This document shows, in pieces, positions 10,143-19,056 of a DNA stretch of 64,000 nucleotides (within the stretch, counting starts at the first letter, position 1; each line of letters begins with the position of its first letter). Source of the DNA: SCUD01 sp036824505. GTDB taxonomy: Bacteria; Pseudomonadota; Gammaproteobacteria; Steroidobacterales; Steroidobacteraceae. The stretch is from assembly GCA_036824505.1 (NCBI GenBank), contig DAITAA010000018.1, forward strand, positions 1 through 64,000, written 5' to 3'. The notes beneath the pieces are model-generated. The model was not told the DNA's origin. It did not search any database and saw only the letters and a list, made by a program, of their open reading frames with translations. The translations under genes were made by a program, and so were the position numbers.

Positions 10143-10299
10143 GAGGTGTTCCTGGGTTCGCTCAACCGCGCTGAAAGTACGCGTGTCGCGGGCTCAAATC
10201 CACCCCTGGCCTCGACTTGAACATCGCCTCGGCGATAACCATGCACAAGCCGCCTGCTTGTCGATTGACAGCGCGCTCGTGGCAGCGCAGAAGAACTCC

Positions 10300-11592
10300 A
10301 TGGGTCTGCACGAATCAAACCGGGACGTCGATGGCCGAACCGCCAATGCTTCGCTTCGCGCGCGGCGTCGCGAGTGGCTGCCCGAAGCGGCGTTGCTCAC
10401 GATCCTTGCTGTCATCGCCACGCTGGTCTTTACATTCTCAGCGCTCGATATCGAAGCTGCGCGCCTGTTCTATCAGCCCCAAACCCTGGATCACTGGAAA
10501 CTCGCGAAGGATCTGCCGTGGTCGTTGCTTTACCGTGCGGCACCAGGAATCACGGCCTCGCTCGTGGTCACGGGCCTGATTGCGCTCGCGGCTGGTACCC
10601 TGCGCCGCCGAAACCTGTGGCGCCGACAGGCCGTCTTCCTGCTTCTGAGCGTGGTAATCGGCCCCGGTCTGTTCATCAATTTTGTGTTCAAGGATCACTG
10701 GGATCGGCCGCGGCCGCGCGAGATCGTCGAATTCGGAGGTCCGCTGCAGTACGTGTCCGCACCGCTCCCCGGACACGTATCTGGCGCCTCGTTCCCTTGC
10801 GGGCACTGCTCAGTCGGGTTTCTTTACGGTGCCGGTTGGTGGATCTGGAGACGCCGCCGTCCCACCTGGGCCCGGCTGTCCATGGCGGTCGGGGTCGCTG
10901 CGGGTTTGGCGCTTGGCCTGGGGCGCATGGCTGCGGGAGGGCATTTCCTGTCGGACGTCATCTGGTCCGCGATCCTGGCCTTCGGGGTGTGCCACGTCAT
11001 TTACTATCACGTACTGCACTTGCATCGCGACGAGTCCGGTGAATCCCCGGCTTCGCATCTGCGAAGCGCACATCCGCGATGGCATCAAATGACTGCGATC
11101 GCCGCGGCGCTCGGCGGCGTCGGAGTGCTCATTGCGCTGTTCGTCACCCCTCACGGCACGCAGTTCAAAGAAACTGTTCCGCTGTCGTCGCTGCCGGTTG
11201 CGCCGCAGGTCATGGTTTTTGAGGCGAAAGCTGCGGATGTGGAAATCGTCTTGCTTGACCCGGCCGCCGCACAGATATCGATCGAAGGAGAATTGCACGG
11301 CTTCGGGCTTCCGATGAGCAAGCTTCAGGGATCCCTTGCCTTCGAGCTCAAACCTCAGCCGACGTTGCGCTACCAAATCGAGCAGACCGGCTGGTTCACC
11401 GACCTTGACGGCGCGGCGATCGTGTTGCTTCCCGCCGTCGGGTTGCAGCGCGTCGTCGTGCGGCTCGGACATGGTGACATCCGGGTCCGGGATGAAACCG
11501 GGAGGGACGTCGTCAGGCGCCGAATCGTGCAGCTCGACTTGATGACGGCCGACGGGCACGTACAAACGCCGATCCGCATGCCGCCACCCTGA
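10300..11592 (+). CDS. PAP2-family lipid phosphatase with C-terminal extra domain
   Basis: This is a 430-residue membrane phosphatase. The three PAP2 active-site motifs are present: KDHWDRPRP near residue 130, SFPCGHCS (usually PSGH) near 164, and GRMAAGGHFLSDV near 207, with several transmembrane helices. The family dephosphorylates phosphatidic acid, PGP or undecaprenyl diphosphate on the outer face of the inner membrane. After an extra helix near 265-285, a ~145-residue beta-rich, probably periplasmic domain follows that I do not recognise. The ATG at 10300 is used because upstream in-frame sequence does not look coding. It is divergent from mmuM across 157 bp, in which I see no clear feature. 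Confidence 0.88.
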   Translation: MGLHESNRDVDGRTANASLRARRREWLPEAALLTILAVIATLVFTFSALDIEAARLFYQPQTLDHWKLAKDLPWSLLYRAAPGITASLVVTGLIALAAGTLRRRNLWRRQAVFLLLSVVIGPGLFINFVFKDHWDRPRPREIVEFGGPLQYVSAPLPGHVSGASFPCGHCSVGFLYGAGWWIWRRRRPTWARLSMAVGVAAGLALGLGRMAAGGHFLSDVIWSAILAFGVCHVIYYHVLHLHRDESGESPASHLRSAHPRWHQMTAIAAALGGVGVLIALFVTPHGTQFKETVPLSSLPVAPQVMVFEAKAADVEIVLLDPAAAQISIEGELHGFGLPMSKLQGSLAFELKPQPTLRYQIEQTGWFTDLDGAAIVLLPAVGLQRVVVRLGHGDIRVRDETGRDVVRRRIVQLDLMTADGHVQTPIRMPPP

Positions 11593-11600
11593 TGCCGCGT

Positions 11601-11641
11601 GCGGTTGAACGGCAGCCAACTGCTGGCTGCCGCCAAACCGC
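11601..11641. terminator. Nested inverted repeat between convergent genes, candidate terminator
   Basis: A perfect 8-bp stem (11611-11618 with 11624-11631, 5-base loop) is enclosed by a 6-bp stem (11601-11606 with 11636-11641) across a symmetric 4/4 internal loop. It lies between the stops of the PAP2 and TonB-receptor genes. No T tract is present. The shape resembles the repeat at 744-809. Confidence 0.5.
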
Positions 11642-11676
11642 TGCAACGCTATCGTGGCAGCGGCGCCCTGACGGAA

Positions 11677-14193
11677 TCAGAAGCGCTTGCGCAAGGTCAC
11701 GCCGAAGGTCCGCGGCTGGCTCGGATAGCCGGAATAGCTGCCGAACTGCGCCACCGACGGGAATGCGCTGATCAGGTAATCGTCGTCCGTCAGGTTGTGT
11801 GCCCACAGCTGGACATCCCACCCGTCCCATGACACGCCCGCGGATGCATTCACGGTGCTCACCTCGCGCGTGGCAACGTCCGAGGGTACGTTCTCGATGA
11901 CCCTGACGCTGCTCTCGTGATTGTAGTTCGCACGGACGAAGGCATCGAAGTTCCCCACGGACCACCGGTAGGTTCCGGCAATGACGCCGGTAAATGATGA
12001 AATGCCCGCCGGCTTCGTGCCCGTCAGGTCCGTCGTCGGGGAGTCGCCGGGCAGGTTCTGCACGGCCGGCCCAATGACGAAGGAGTCGTAGTTCGGATCC
12101 AGGAACGTGCCTGCGACGCTGAACTCCCAGTGCGAATTCGGGGCATACAGCAGGTCGAACTCGGCGCCCTGGACCGACTGCTTGCCGGCATTCAGGAGTC
12201 CAAATCCCGTCCCGAGGAAAGTGTTCGACTGGAAGTCCGTGATCTCCTCGTCGAAGATCGCGACGTTCAGCGCCGCCTGCGGCCACTGACCCTTGAATCC
12301 GATCTCATAGACGGTGGACTCCTCCGGTCCCGCCAGACGCGTGCCATAGCGGGCGTAGTACGGATTCGGGAATCCGCCGAGCGGCGAGCGGTCGCCGACC
12401 GCCGGCTGAACCGGCCGCGTGTCGCGCGACAGGTTCCAGGAAGTGGCCTTGAACCCGGTGGACACACCGCCGTACACCATGATGCTGTCGCTGAACTCAT
12501 ACGCCAGCCTTGCGGTGTAGGTCGTCTTGCTGTCGTCCGAGCGGCCGTCCGAGAACGGCACGACCGGCGCGAGGAACTGGAACGGGTACAAAGCGAGCGC
12601 CGAGTTGCAAAGCGGTGGCGGGTTCGTCGCCGAGCACGGCGTCACGCTGATGAAGTCAGCCTGGCCCGCCTGCACGGGGAACGCGGCCAGATTCGCGGGC
12701 GTGGGCGGCAGTCCGCCCGTCAGCGCAGCAAAGGCGCCGGCGAAGCCGATGTTGACGAAATTGAGCGACGAGAACACGTCCGTGTCAGTCTGGCTGATCG
12801 ACACGTCCTTCTTGACCTGCGCATAGGCCAGACCCGCCGTGAATGTCAGGCGGTCGACAATCTTCCAGTCGAGCTGGCCGAACACGGTGGTGACCTTGCT
12901 GTCCTGGCGCGTCGTGATGACCTGGCCCTGCCCACCCTGGAGCAATGTTCCGGGCGGAAGGCTGAGTGCCGCTTCGAGATTGCTGAGCGTCGCGGGACTA
13001 CCGCCCTGCCCGACGATGAGGCCGGTTGCGTAATTACGAATATCGTCACCCCAGGCCAGCGAGTTCTCGTAATCGACGTTCTCGTCGAAGTAGTACCCGC
13101 CCAGCAGGCCCGTCACGGGACCGCCGTTGTCGAACACGAGGCGCAGCTCCTCGGTGAAGGTGTCGATGCTTGAATCATTCAGGTTGGTCGCAAGGATGTC
13201 GGCGCTCGTGAAATCGGCGTCGTAGTCAAATTTCGCCTTCTGGTTGCGATCTGCCGTGATCGAGGTCAGTGTCCAGTCGCCGATAGTCCAATCGACCTGC
13301 AACGACACGCCGTCGTTGTCGACGCTGTTGGTCGGGTCTTTGTTGATATAACCGCGCCGGTCGAAAGGACTGCCCGTGTAGATCTGGCCGCCGATTGCCC
13401 TGATGATGGCGCCGGTAGGTCCATCCCGCAGGTTCGAAACGCCACAGCACAGTTCATCGATCGTGCTCGTGTCCGCAATCAGGCGGAATGACAGGTCATC
13501 GGTTGCATTGAAGAGCAGCTGCCCGCGCAGGTCCCAACGATCACGGTCATTGATGTCGTGGCCGTTGGTCAGGTTCTTGAAATAGCCGTCGCGCTGGTTG
13601 TAGTTGCCGGAGAGACTGAATGCTACGCGGTCGCTGATGGGAGCCGAGATCCCGGCGCGCGCCATCTTCGCGTTGTATTCGCCGAAACCGACTTCCACAG
13701 AGCCGGTCGTCGTGAATGACGGCTTCTTCGTGATCACGCTGATGACGCCCACGGACGCGTTCTGCCCGAACAGCGTGCTCTGCGGGCCGCGCAGCACTTC
13801 GATGCGCTCGATATCGACGAGATCACCGATCTGGGACGCCGAGCGTGAGCGGTACACGCCGTCTATGAAGACGCCTACCGAGGATTCGATGCCTGGGTTG
13901 TTGGCGCCGTTGCCGAAGCCACGGATGATGAAATTCGTTTGCGTCGATGTCTGCAGCTGCGACGTGCGCAGCGATGGCACAGCCGTGTGCAGGTCGAGGA
14001 TATCGGTGATGTGCGCTTTCTCGATCGTCTCGGCCGAGGTGACGCTGACCGCCGCTGGAATGTCGTTGAGTGTCTGCTCGCGCTTGGAGGCGGTGACAAC
14101 GATCTCCTCCAGAGCCGTTGCTTCCTGGGCCAGCGCTGCGCCGGCGCCCAACGTCGCAGCAGCAATAAACGCCACAGAAAATAAAGTCTTCAT
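11677..14193 (-). CDS. TonB-dependent outer-membrane receptor
   Basis: This 838-residue receptor imports a ligand across the outer membrane using TonB energy. A signal peptide (first ~22 residues, ending ALAQ) is followed by the plug domain, which begins EEIVVTASKREQTLNDIPAA. A barrel follows and ends in a terminal Phe (GVTLRKRF), as needed for BAM insertion. The plug landmarks VEVLRGPQSTLFGQNASVGV are present. The ATG at 14193 has an AAGGGG ribosome site; 61 upstream in-frame codons are not protein-like. There is no STN domain, so no sigma/anti-sigma signalling is expected. The ligand is unknown; the neighbouring SGNH-hydrolase relic gives only a weak hint. Confidence 0.94.
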   Translation of the reverse strand: MKTLFSVAFIAAATLGAGAALAQEATALEEIVVTASKREQTLNDIPAAVSVTSAETIEKAHITDILDLHTAVPSLRTSQLQTSTQTNFIIRGFGNGANNPGIESSVGVFIDGVYRSRSASQIGDLVDIERIEVLRGPQSTLFGQNASVGVISVITKKPSFTTTGSVEVGFGEYNAKMARAGISAPISDRVAFSLSGNYNQRDGYFKNLTNGHDINDRDRWDLRGQLLFNATDDLSFRLIADTSTIDELCCGVSNLRDGPTGAIIRAIGGQIYTGSPFDRRGYINKDPTNSVDNDGVSLQVDWTIGDWTLTSITADRNQKAKFDYDADFTSADILATNLNDSSIDTFTEELRLVFDNGGPVTGLLGGYYFDENVDYENSLAWGDDIRNYATGLIVGQGGSPATLSNLEAALSLPPGTLLQGGQGQVITTRQDSKVTTVFGQLDWKIVDRLTFTAGLAYAQVKKDVSISQTDTDVFSSLNFVNIGFAGAFAALTGGLPPTPANLAAFPVQAGQADFISVTPCSATNPPPLCNSALALYPFQFLAPVVPFSDGRSDDSKTTYTARLAYEFSDSIMVYGGVSTGFKATSWNLSRDTRPVQPAVGDRSPLGGFPNPYYARYGTRLAGPEESTVYEIGFKGQWPQAALNVAIFDEEITDFQSNTFLGTGFGLLNAGKQSVQGAEFDLLYAPNSHWEFSVAGTFLDPNYDSFVIGPAVQNLPGDSPTTDLTGTKPAGISSFTGVIAGTYRWSVGNFDAFVRANYNHESSVRVIENVPSDVATREVSTVNASAGVSWDGWDVQLWAHNLTDDDYLISAFPSVAQFGSYSGYPSQPRTFGVTLRKRF

Positions 14194-14398
14194 GGCCCGA
14201 CCCCTTTTTGTTGCGCGTCCACTACACCCGGACGGAACCCGGGACTCCCCAGCGATCCGTAAGTGTAGTCCTCGGCCAACGGCACCGCTAGGACAAGCCA
14301 TGCGGCTAGGTTTTCTCAGGCCGGCCCGTATCGCTGCGCCTCGCAAACCCGGCAGACCTGCAGGGCTTATATTCAAAGGCTCTATTTCGGGACTCCGC

Positions 14399-14720
14399 GT
14401 GCGCCATTTTGTAGCAGGTTGGACCCTGCTTCTGCAGATGCTTTCAGAATCCGTAATGGCGGCGGAACCTGATGCTCCGAATCAGCCGTTACGCATTGTC
14501 GCCTTCGGTGACTCGACGACGGCAACGGCAGTTGACTAGACACCGGCGATCACCGAAGTCTATGCACAGTGCCTGCCGCGGACCTTGGCCATGCCCCGGG
14601 TCTCGATGCGCTGCTCGACCTGTATGCCCGGGAAGTGCGGCAATACACCCCAACAACGAGGGTCAGCGCATGGTCTGTGAACTGCTGACCGAGCGCATAG
14701 TTGCCGAGGGCCGGAACTAG
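14399..14720 (+). pseudogene. SGNH/GDSL-type hydrolase relic
   Basis: A GTG at 14399 opens a short frame with a signal-peptide-like start (RHFVAGWTLLLQMLSESVMA) and the catalytic block I motif IVAFGDSTTA, then stops at about 14539. Further on, in other frames, come fragments LDALLDLYAREVRQY and the block V-like catalytic segment IHPNNEGQRMVCELLTERI, ending at 14720. The middle ~100 residues, including blocks II and III, are absent. This is the two ends of a GDSL/SGNH esterase joined by deletion and frameshifts. The gap from the TonB-receptor start (14194-14398) probably holds both promoters; no distinct site was recognised. Confidence 0.75.
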
Positions 14721-14811
14721 CGCAGTTCCTGCCGCGATACCCGTCTTCCAGGGCCCGGAATTGTGACCTACGGCGTTTCGCCGGTCGCCCGCGCGGGCAT
14801 ACGGTGCGTGG

Positions 14812-17385
14812 ATGACGACGCCGGCACCAACCCGTTCCCGCGGGCGATTCCGACTCAGCCTGGCTGCCCGTCTCGGGCTGGGATTCGGGCTGATCGCCAT
14901 CGTCCTGTGGTTCGGCCACGACGCGGCGCTGCGCGACATGCGCGATGCCATCGAGACGCTGCGCGAGACGCAGAGCGAGCAGGTACCGCTATCGCGACTC
15001 GCCGACGCCTTGACTTACCACGTTGTCGCATTCGACCGCGCCGTGCTCACCGAGGTCCGCGCGCCGACGGATGCCAGCCGGGCCAACGTCACCGGAGCGG
15101 AAGCTGAACTGTTTGCGAGTCTCGACGACTACGCGGCCCTGCAGCCGACGGCGTCTGACGAGATCGCCCGTCTCCGCGCAGAAGCCCAGGAGCACACCAG
15201 CCTGGGCTGGTCATTGATCGATGCGGGCGCACAGCGCCGGCTGGCGCTGAACGGCATCCGCGACGCGCTCGATCAACTCACGCTGCGCATCTCGACGGCC
15301 TTCAGCATGAATGTGCAGCTGCCCGATCCTGCCTTTGCGCGCCGCGCGTATGCCGAGCTCGAACTCGAGCTCGGCCGCCTGCGCGCCGCATTCAACGACT
15401 ACCTGATCACCGGATCCAGGGAATCGGATAAGGCGCTGCGTGCGACAACGAGCAGCTTTCGCGCGACCGTGGCGAAATACCGCGAAGAGTTGCAGCGTTC
15501 GCCGGGCCGCAGCTGGATCGAACTCGTCGAGGAAGACCTTGGCCGTACCGAGCGGCTCCGGCAGAAAGTGCTGCGCGATGATGCGTCGATCGAGGGTTTG
15601 CGCACGCGCTTTACGGAATCCGGCCTGCAGCTACCGAAGCGACTTGAAACCTCCCTGGCTGCGCCGGCCAGCCGTGCGGTTGAGGCATCGGCCGAAAGTG
15701 CCGTGGACGCGACGCGCTCGGCCGAGATTGCCATCCGCCGGCTGACCTATCTCGTCCTCGCGGTGACCTTGGTCGTATCGCTTCTGACAATGCTCGCCGT
15801 CATACGCCCTGTCCGGCGCCTGACTCAGGCCACGCGTGCCCTGACGCTCGGTGGTCATGACGTACGCGTGCCGCCAGGGGGTTCCCGCGAACTCGACGAA
15901 CTTGGTCAGGCCTTCAACCAGATGGCCGAGCGGCTCGCCGAGGCAAATGTCGAAGTCTCGCGCCACCAGCAGGAACTCGAGGAACGGGTGCGCACCCGTA
16001 CCGAAAAGCTGGCGTATCTTGCGAACCACGATCCCTTGAGCGGACTGCCGAACCGCCGTTACGCCTTCTATCACCTGCGTCGTGCCGCGATGGCGGCCAA
16101 GGCCAGCGGCGGCGGGGTAGGCCTGATCGCGCTTGATATCGACAACTTCAAGGTCATCAATGACACCTTCGGCCACGAAATCGGCGATGCACTGCTGCGC
16201 GGTGTCACCGAGCGCCTGCGGCTGCTGGTCGGCGGGCGCCGGTTCCTCGCCCGGCTCGGCGGCGATGAGTTCGTCGTATCCCTGGAAGATGCAAATCCCG
16301 CGGCAGCAACCGAGGCCCTGGCTGAGCGCATCGTCAACGGCTTCCGCGCACCGCTGAATCTCCGCGGCCGCGATATCCTCGTCAGCGTCAGCGTCGGCGT
16401 GGCGCATATCCCCGAACACGCCGGTGACGCCGCTGACCTGATACGCGCGGCCGATGCGGCGCTGTTCCGCGCCAAGGCGCTTGGCCGCAACCGTATCGCA
16501 ATCTTTTCGCAGGCACTGCTCGAGGACTCCGAAGCCCGTTTTGCGGTCGAGCAGTCGCTGCATCGTGCGGTCGACGCCGGCGAGCTTGCGCTCGTCTACC
16601 AGCCGCAGGTCTCCCTGGTCGACGGCAGCACCGAGGTCGTCGAAGCGCTGCTGCGCTGGCAGCGCCCCGACGGCCAGATGGTTCCGGCCCGCGAGTTCAT
16701 TGCGATTGCCGAGCAATCGGGCCTGATCATCAGGATCGGCGAATGGGTCCTCGAAACCGCCGCGGCTGCGGTCGCGGATTGGCGCACGCAGGGTTGGGCC
16801 AAAGCCCGTGTCGCCATCAACGTGTCGGTGCACCAGCTGCTCGACAATCGCTTCGTGGAACGCCTGGCGGACGTCCTCAGGCGTTTCAGGTTGCCCGGTG
16901 ACGCGATCGAGCTGGAGCTGACCGAGACGGCTTTCCAGACATCGTCCTCGACCATTCGGGCCCTGAGCCAGTTGCGCGAGGGCGGCGTAGGCCTTGCACT
17001 TGACGACTTCGGCACGGGCTACTCGTCGCTGACTTCCCTGTCGCGCCTGCCCCTGCGGCGCGTCAAGATCGACCGGAGCCTGGTCGTGGATGCACCGGCC
17101 AGTCAGCGGGCAGAGTCACTGGCAAGATCGATCATTGACGTTTGCCACAACCTCGGTCTCGGCGTCACCGTCGAGGGCATCGAACGGCACGGGCAGCTGG
17201 TCTGGCTCTCAGGCTGTGGCCCGGTGTGTGTGCAGGGCGTTCATGTCGCACAGCCGATGGCGGCCACCCATGTGCACGCCTTTGCGCGGCGAAGCGCGCA
17301 GCATCTCAAGACGCTGCTGGAAGGCGATACATCCCAGTCCGGCCGCTTGCGCGCGCGCGACGCGGTGGTGCCGTTCCGGAAATAA
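14812..17385 (+). CDS. Membrane GGDEF-EAL protein (c-di-GMP synthase/phosphodiesterase)
   Basis: This 857-residue signalling protein has a transmembrane helix near residues 18-38, a ~265-residue helical periplasmic sensor, a second helix near 308-330, a HAMP domain (~330-383), then GGDEF (~395-555) and EAL (~570-825). The GGDEF signature is intact (ARLGGDEFVV near 480), so diguanylate cyclase activity is possible. The EAL domain is also intact in what I can see (EALLRW near 610; DDFGTGYSSLTSL; KIDRSLV), so it may also break down c-di-GMP. The signal sensed is unknown. It is convergent with the 2-oxoacid oxidoreductase operon. Confidence 0.95.
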   Translation: MTTPAPTRSRGRFRLSLAARLGLGFGLIAIVLWFGHDAALRDMRDAIETLRETQSEQVPLSRLADALTYHVVAFDRAVLTEVRAPTDASRANVTGAEAELFASLDDYAALQPTASDEIARLRAEAQEHTSLGWSLIDAGAQRRLALNGIRDALDQLTLRISTAFSMNVQLPDPAFARRAYAELELELGRLRAAFNDYLITGSRESDKALRATTSSFRATVAKYREELQRSPGRSWIELVEEDLGRTERLRQKVLRDDASIEGLRTRFTESGLQLPKRLETSLAAPASRAVEASAESAVDATRSAEIAIRRLTYLVLAVTLVVSLLTMLAVIRPVRRLTQATRALTLGGHDVRVPPGGSRELDELGQAFNQMAERLAEANVEVSRHQQELEERVRTRTEKLAYLANHDPLSGLPNRRYAFYHLRRAAMAAKASGGGVGLIALDIDNFKVINDTFGHEIGDALLRGVTERLRLLVGGRRFLARLGGDEFVVSLEDANPAAATEALAERIVNGFRAPLNLRGRDILVSVSVGVAHIPEHAGDAADLIRAADAALFRAKALGRNRIAIFSQALLEDSEARFAVEQSLHRAVDAGELALVYQPQVSLVDGSTEVVEALLRWQRPDGQMVPAREFIAIAEQSGLIIRIGEWVLETAAAAVADWRTQGWAKARVAINVSVHQLLDNRFVERLADVLRRFRLPGDAIELELTETAFQTSSSTIRALSQLREGGVGLALDDFGTGYSSLTSLSRLPLRRVKIDRSLVVDAPASQRAESLARSIIDVCHNLGLGVTVEGIERHGQLVWLSGCGPVCVQGVHVAQPMAATHVHAFARRSAQHLKTLLEGDTSQSGRLRARDAVVPFRK

Positions 17386-17427
17386 TCAGACGCCGCTGCT
17401 CGTCAAAAGAACGGCCGCGTTGCTCCG

Positions 17428-19056
17428 TCAGATCTCCTCCGGCACCGTGCGGATCGCTCCGCACGGGCACTCGGTGACGCACAGCCCGCAACCCTTGCAG
17501 TAGTCGTAATTGAACTGGTAACGCTGCCCGGGGCCGAGCTTGATGACGGCATTGTCGGGACACACGCCATAACAGTTGTCGCATTCGAAGCAGTTGCCGC
17601 AGGAGAGGCAGCGTCTGGCCTCGAATTGCGCTGTGACCTCGTCAAAGCCGCCCACGACTTCCTCGAATGTGGACTGGCGGCGGATGGTGTCGAGCACCGG
17701 CTGTCTGGACTTGGGGGCGTCCGAGTAATACCAGGTGTTGAGCTTGTCGAAACTCGCGAGTTCGTGGCTCACCGGGTGCACCCACGTCGTTCCGTGCAGC
17801 CATGCATCGATGTTTCGCGCCGCGAGCTTGCCGTGGCCTATGCCGACCGTGACCGTGCGTTCGCCGCGGACCATATCTCCGCCCGCGAAGATGCCGGGGA
17901 ACCCGGTCATCATGCCCGGACCCACCTTCACGACGCCACCCTCGACATCTAGGCCCGGCACGCCGTCGAGCAACGACAGGTCCACATCCTGTCCGAGCGC
18001 GAGGACCACGGAATCTGCGTCAAGCGTTTCGAATTCGCCGGTCGGCTGCGGATTGCCCTTCGCGTCGAGCTGCATCTTCTCGACAGTGATCGATGACTCG
18101 CCGGCCTGCTTGATCGTCGAGAGCCATTTCACGAGAACGCCTTCCTGCAGCGCCTCTTCGAGTTCCGATTCGTGCGCCGGCATTTTTTCGCGCGTGCGCC
18201 GGTAGATGATGATCGATTCCTCGGCGCCGAGGCGCTTGGCCGTGCGCGCCATGTCGACGGCCGTGTTGCCGCCGCCATAGACCACCACGCGCCGGCCGAG
18301 CAGGGGCTTTTCGCCGCCCTCCATGCTGCGCAGCACCGAAATGGCATCGAGCATCTTCGCCGCGCTGCCGGCGGGAATGAAGGCGCGCTTGGCGATGTGC
18401 GCCCCGACCGCAAGGAACACCGCATTAAAGCCGCCCGCGCTCTTCGCCTCCAGCACGTTCGTCACCTTGGAGCCGAGTTCGAGCGCGACGCCCAGCTCGA
18501 GGATGCGCCGGATCTCCGCGTCGAGCACGTCGCGCGGCAATCGGTACTTGGGAATTCCGAAGCGCATCATGCCGCCCGGCACCGGGCCTGCTTCCCGGAT
18601 GGTCACCGCGTGGCCGAGGCGCGCGAGTTGATAGGCGGCGGACAGCCCGGAAGGCCCGGCGCCGATTACCAGCACGCGTTTGCCCGTGGCCGCCGGCGGT
18701 GCCGCAAATTTCCAGCCACATCGCAGTGCCTCGTCGCCGAGGAAGCGTTCGATCGCATTGATGCCGACACTTTCGTCGAGGAATGTGCGATTACAGGCGG
18801 TCTCGCAGGGGTGATAGCAGACCCGGCCCATGACCGCGGGCAGCGGATTGTCCTGCGTCAACACGCGCCAGGCCTCCTCGTAATGCCCGGACTCGGCGTG
18901 AAAGAGCCAGCCCTGGATGTTCTCGCCGGCCGGGCAGGCGTGGTTGCAGGGCGGCAGGCGGTCGATGTACTCGGGTCGGACCGTGCGCCATGATCCGGTC
19001 CGATTGGCGAGGCTCGAGCCCGGATCGAGCGTGATGGCAAAGGGCTTGACCTTCAT
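17428..19056 (-). CDS. NAD(P)H:ferredoxin-type flavoprotein (GltD-like) with fused 2x[4Fe-4S] domain
   Basis: This 542-residue protein begins with a GltD-type Cys-rich domain (CNHACPAGENIQGW, then CYHPCETACNR). It continues with an FAD Rossmann fold (VLVIGAGPSGLSAAYQLA near residue 123) and an NAD(P) fold (VVVYGGGNTAVDMA near 255). It ends with two [4Fe-4S] motifs: CLSCGNCFECDNCYGVCP and CKGCGLCVTECP. It overlaps porB by the 4 bp ATGA, so the two are translationally coupled. Inference: it replaces the separate PorD ferredoxin subunit and passes electrons between the 2-oxoacid oxidoreductase and NAD(P)(H). It is the last gene of the operon. Confidence 0.9.
   Translation of the reverse strand: MKVKPFAITLDPGSSLANRTGSWRTVRPEYIDRLPPCNHACPAGENIQGWLFHAESGHYEEAWRVLTQDNPLPAVMGRVCYHPCETACNRTFLDESVGINAIERFLGDEALRCGWKFAAPPAATGKRVLVIGAGPSGLSAAYQLARLGHAVTIREAGPVPGGMMRFGIPKYRLPRDVLDAEIRRILELGVALELGSKVTNVLEAKSAGGFNAVFLAVGAHIAKRAFIPAGSAAKMLDAISVLRSMEGGEKPLLGRRVVVYGGGNTAVDMARTAKRLGAEESIIIYRRTREKMPAHESELEEALQEGVLVKWLSTIKQAGESSITVEKMQLDAKGNPQPTGEFETLDADSVVLALGQDVDLSLLDGVPGLDVEGGVVKVGPGMMTGFPGIFAGGDMVRGERTVTVGIGHGKLAARNIDAWLHGTTWVHPVSHELASFDKLNTWYYSDAPKSRQPVLDTIRRQSTFEEVVGGFDEVTAQFEARRCLSCGNCFECDNCYGVCPDNAVIKLGPGQRYQFNYDYCKGCGLCVTECPCGAIRTVPEEI

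Noticed and set aside
10165..10225. A tRNA-like T-loop (CTCAAAT) before the PAP2 gene
   Set aside because: The T stem has two mismatches and no matching acceptor, D or anticodon arms can be drawn. Chance similarity.
10265..10293. TTGACA at 10265-10270 as the -35 of a PAP2 promoter
   Set aside because: No acceptable -10 lies 16-18 bp downstream.
15631..16833. A 400-codon frame antisense to the first GGDEF-EAL gene
   Set aside because: Shadow of a strongly supported gene; no recognisable motif.
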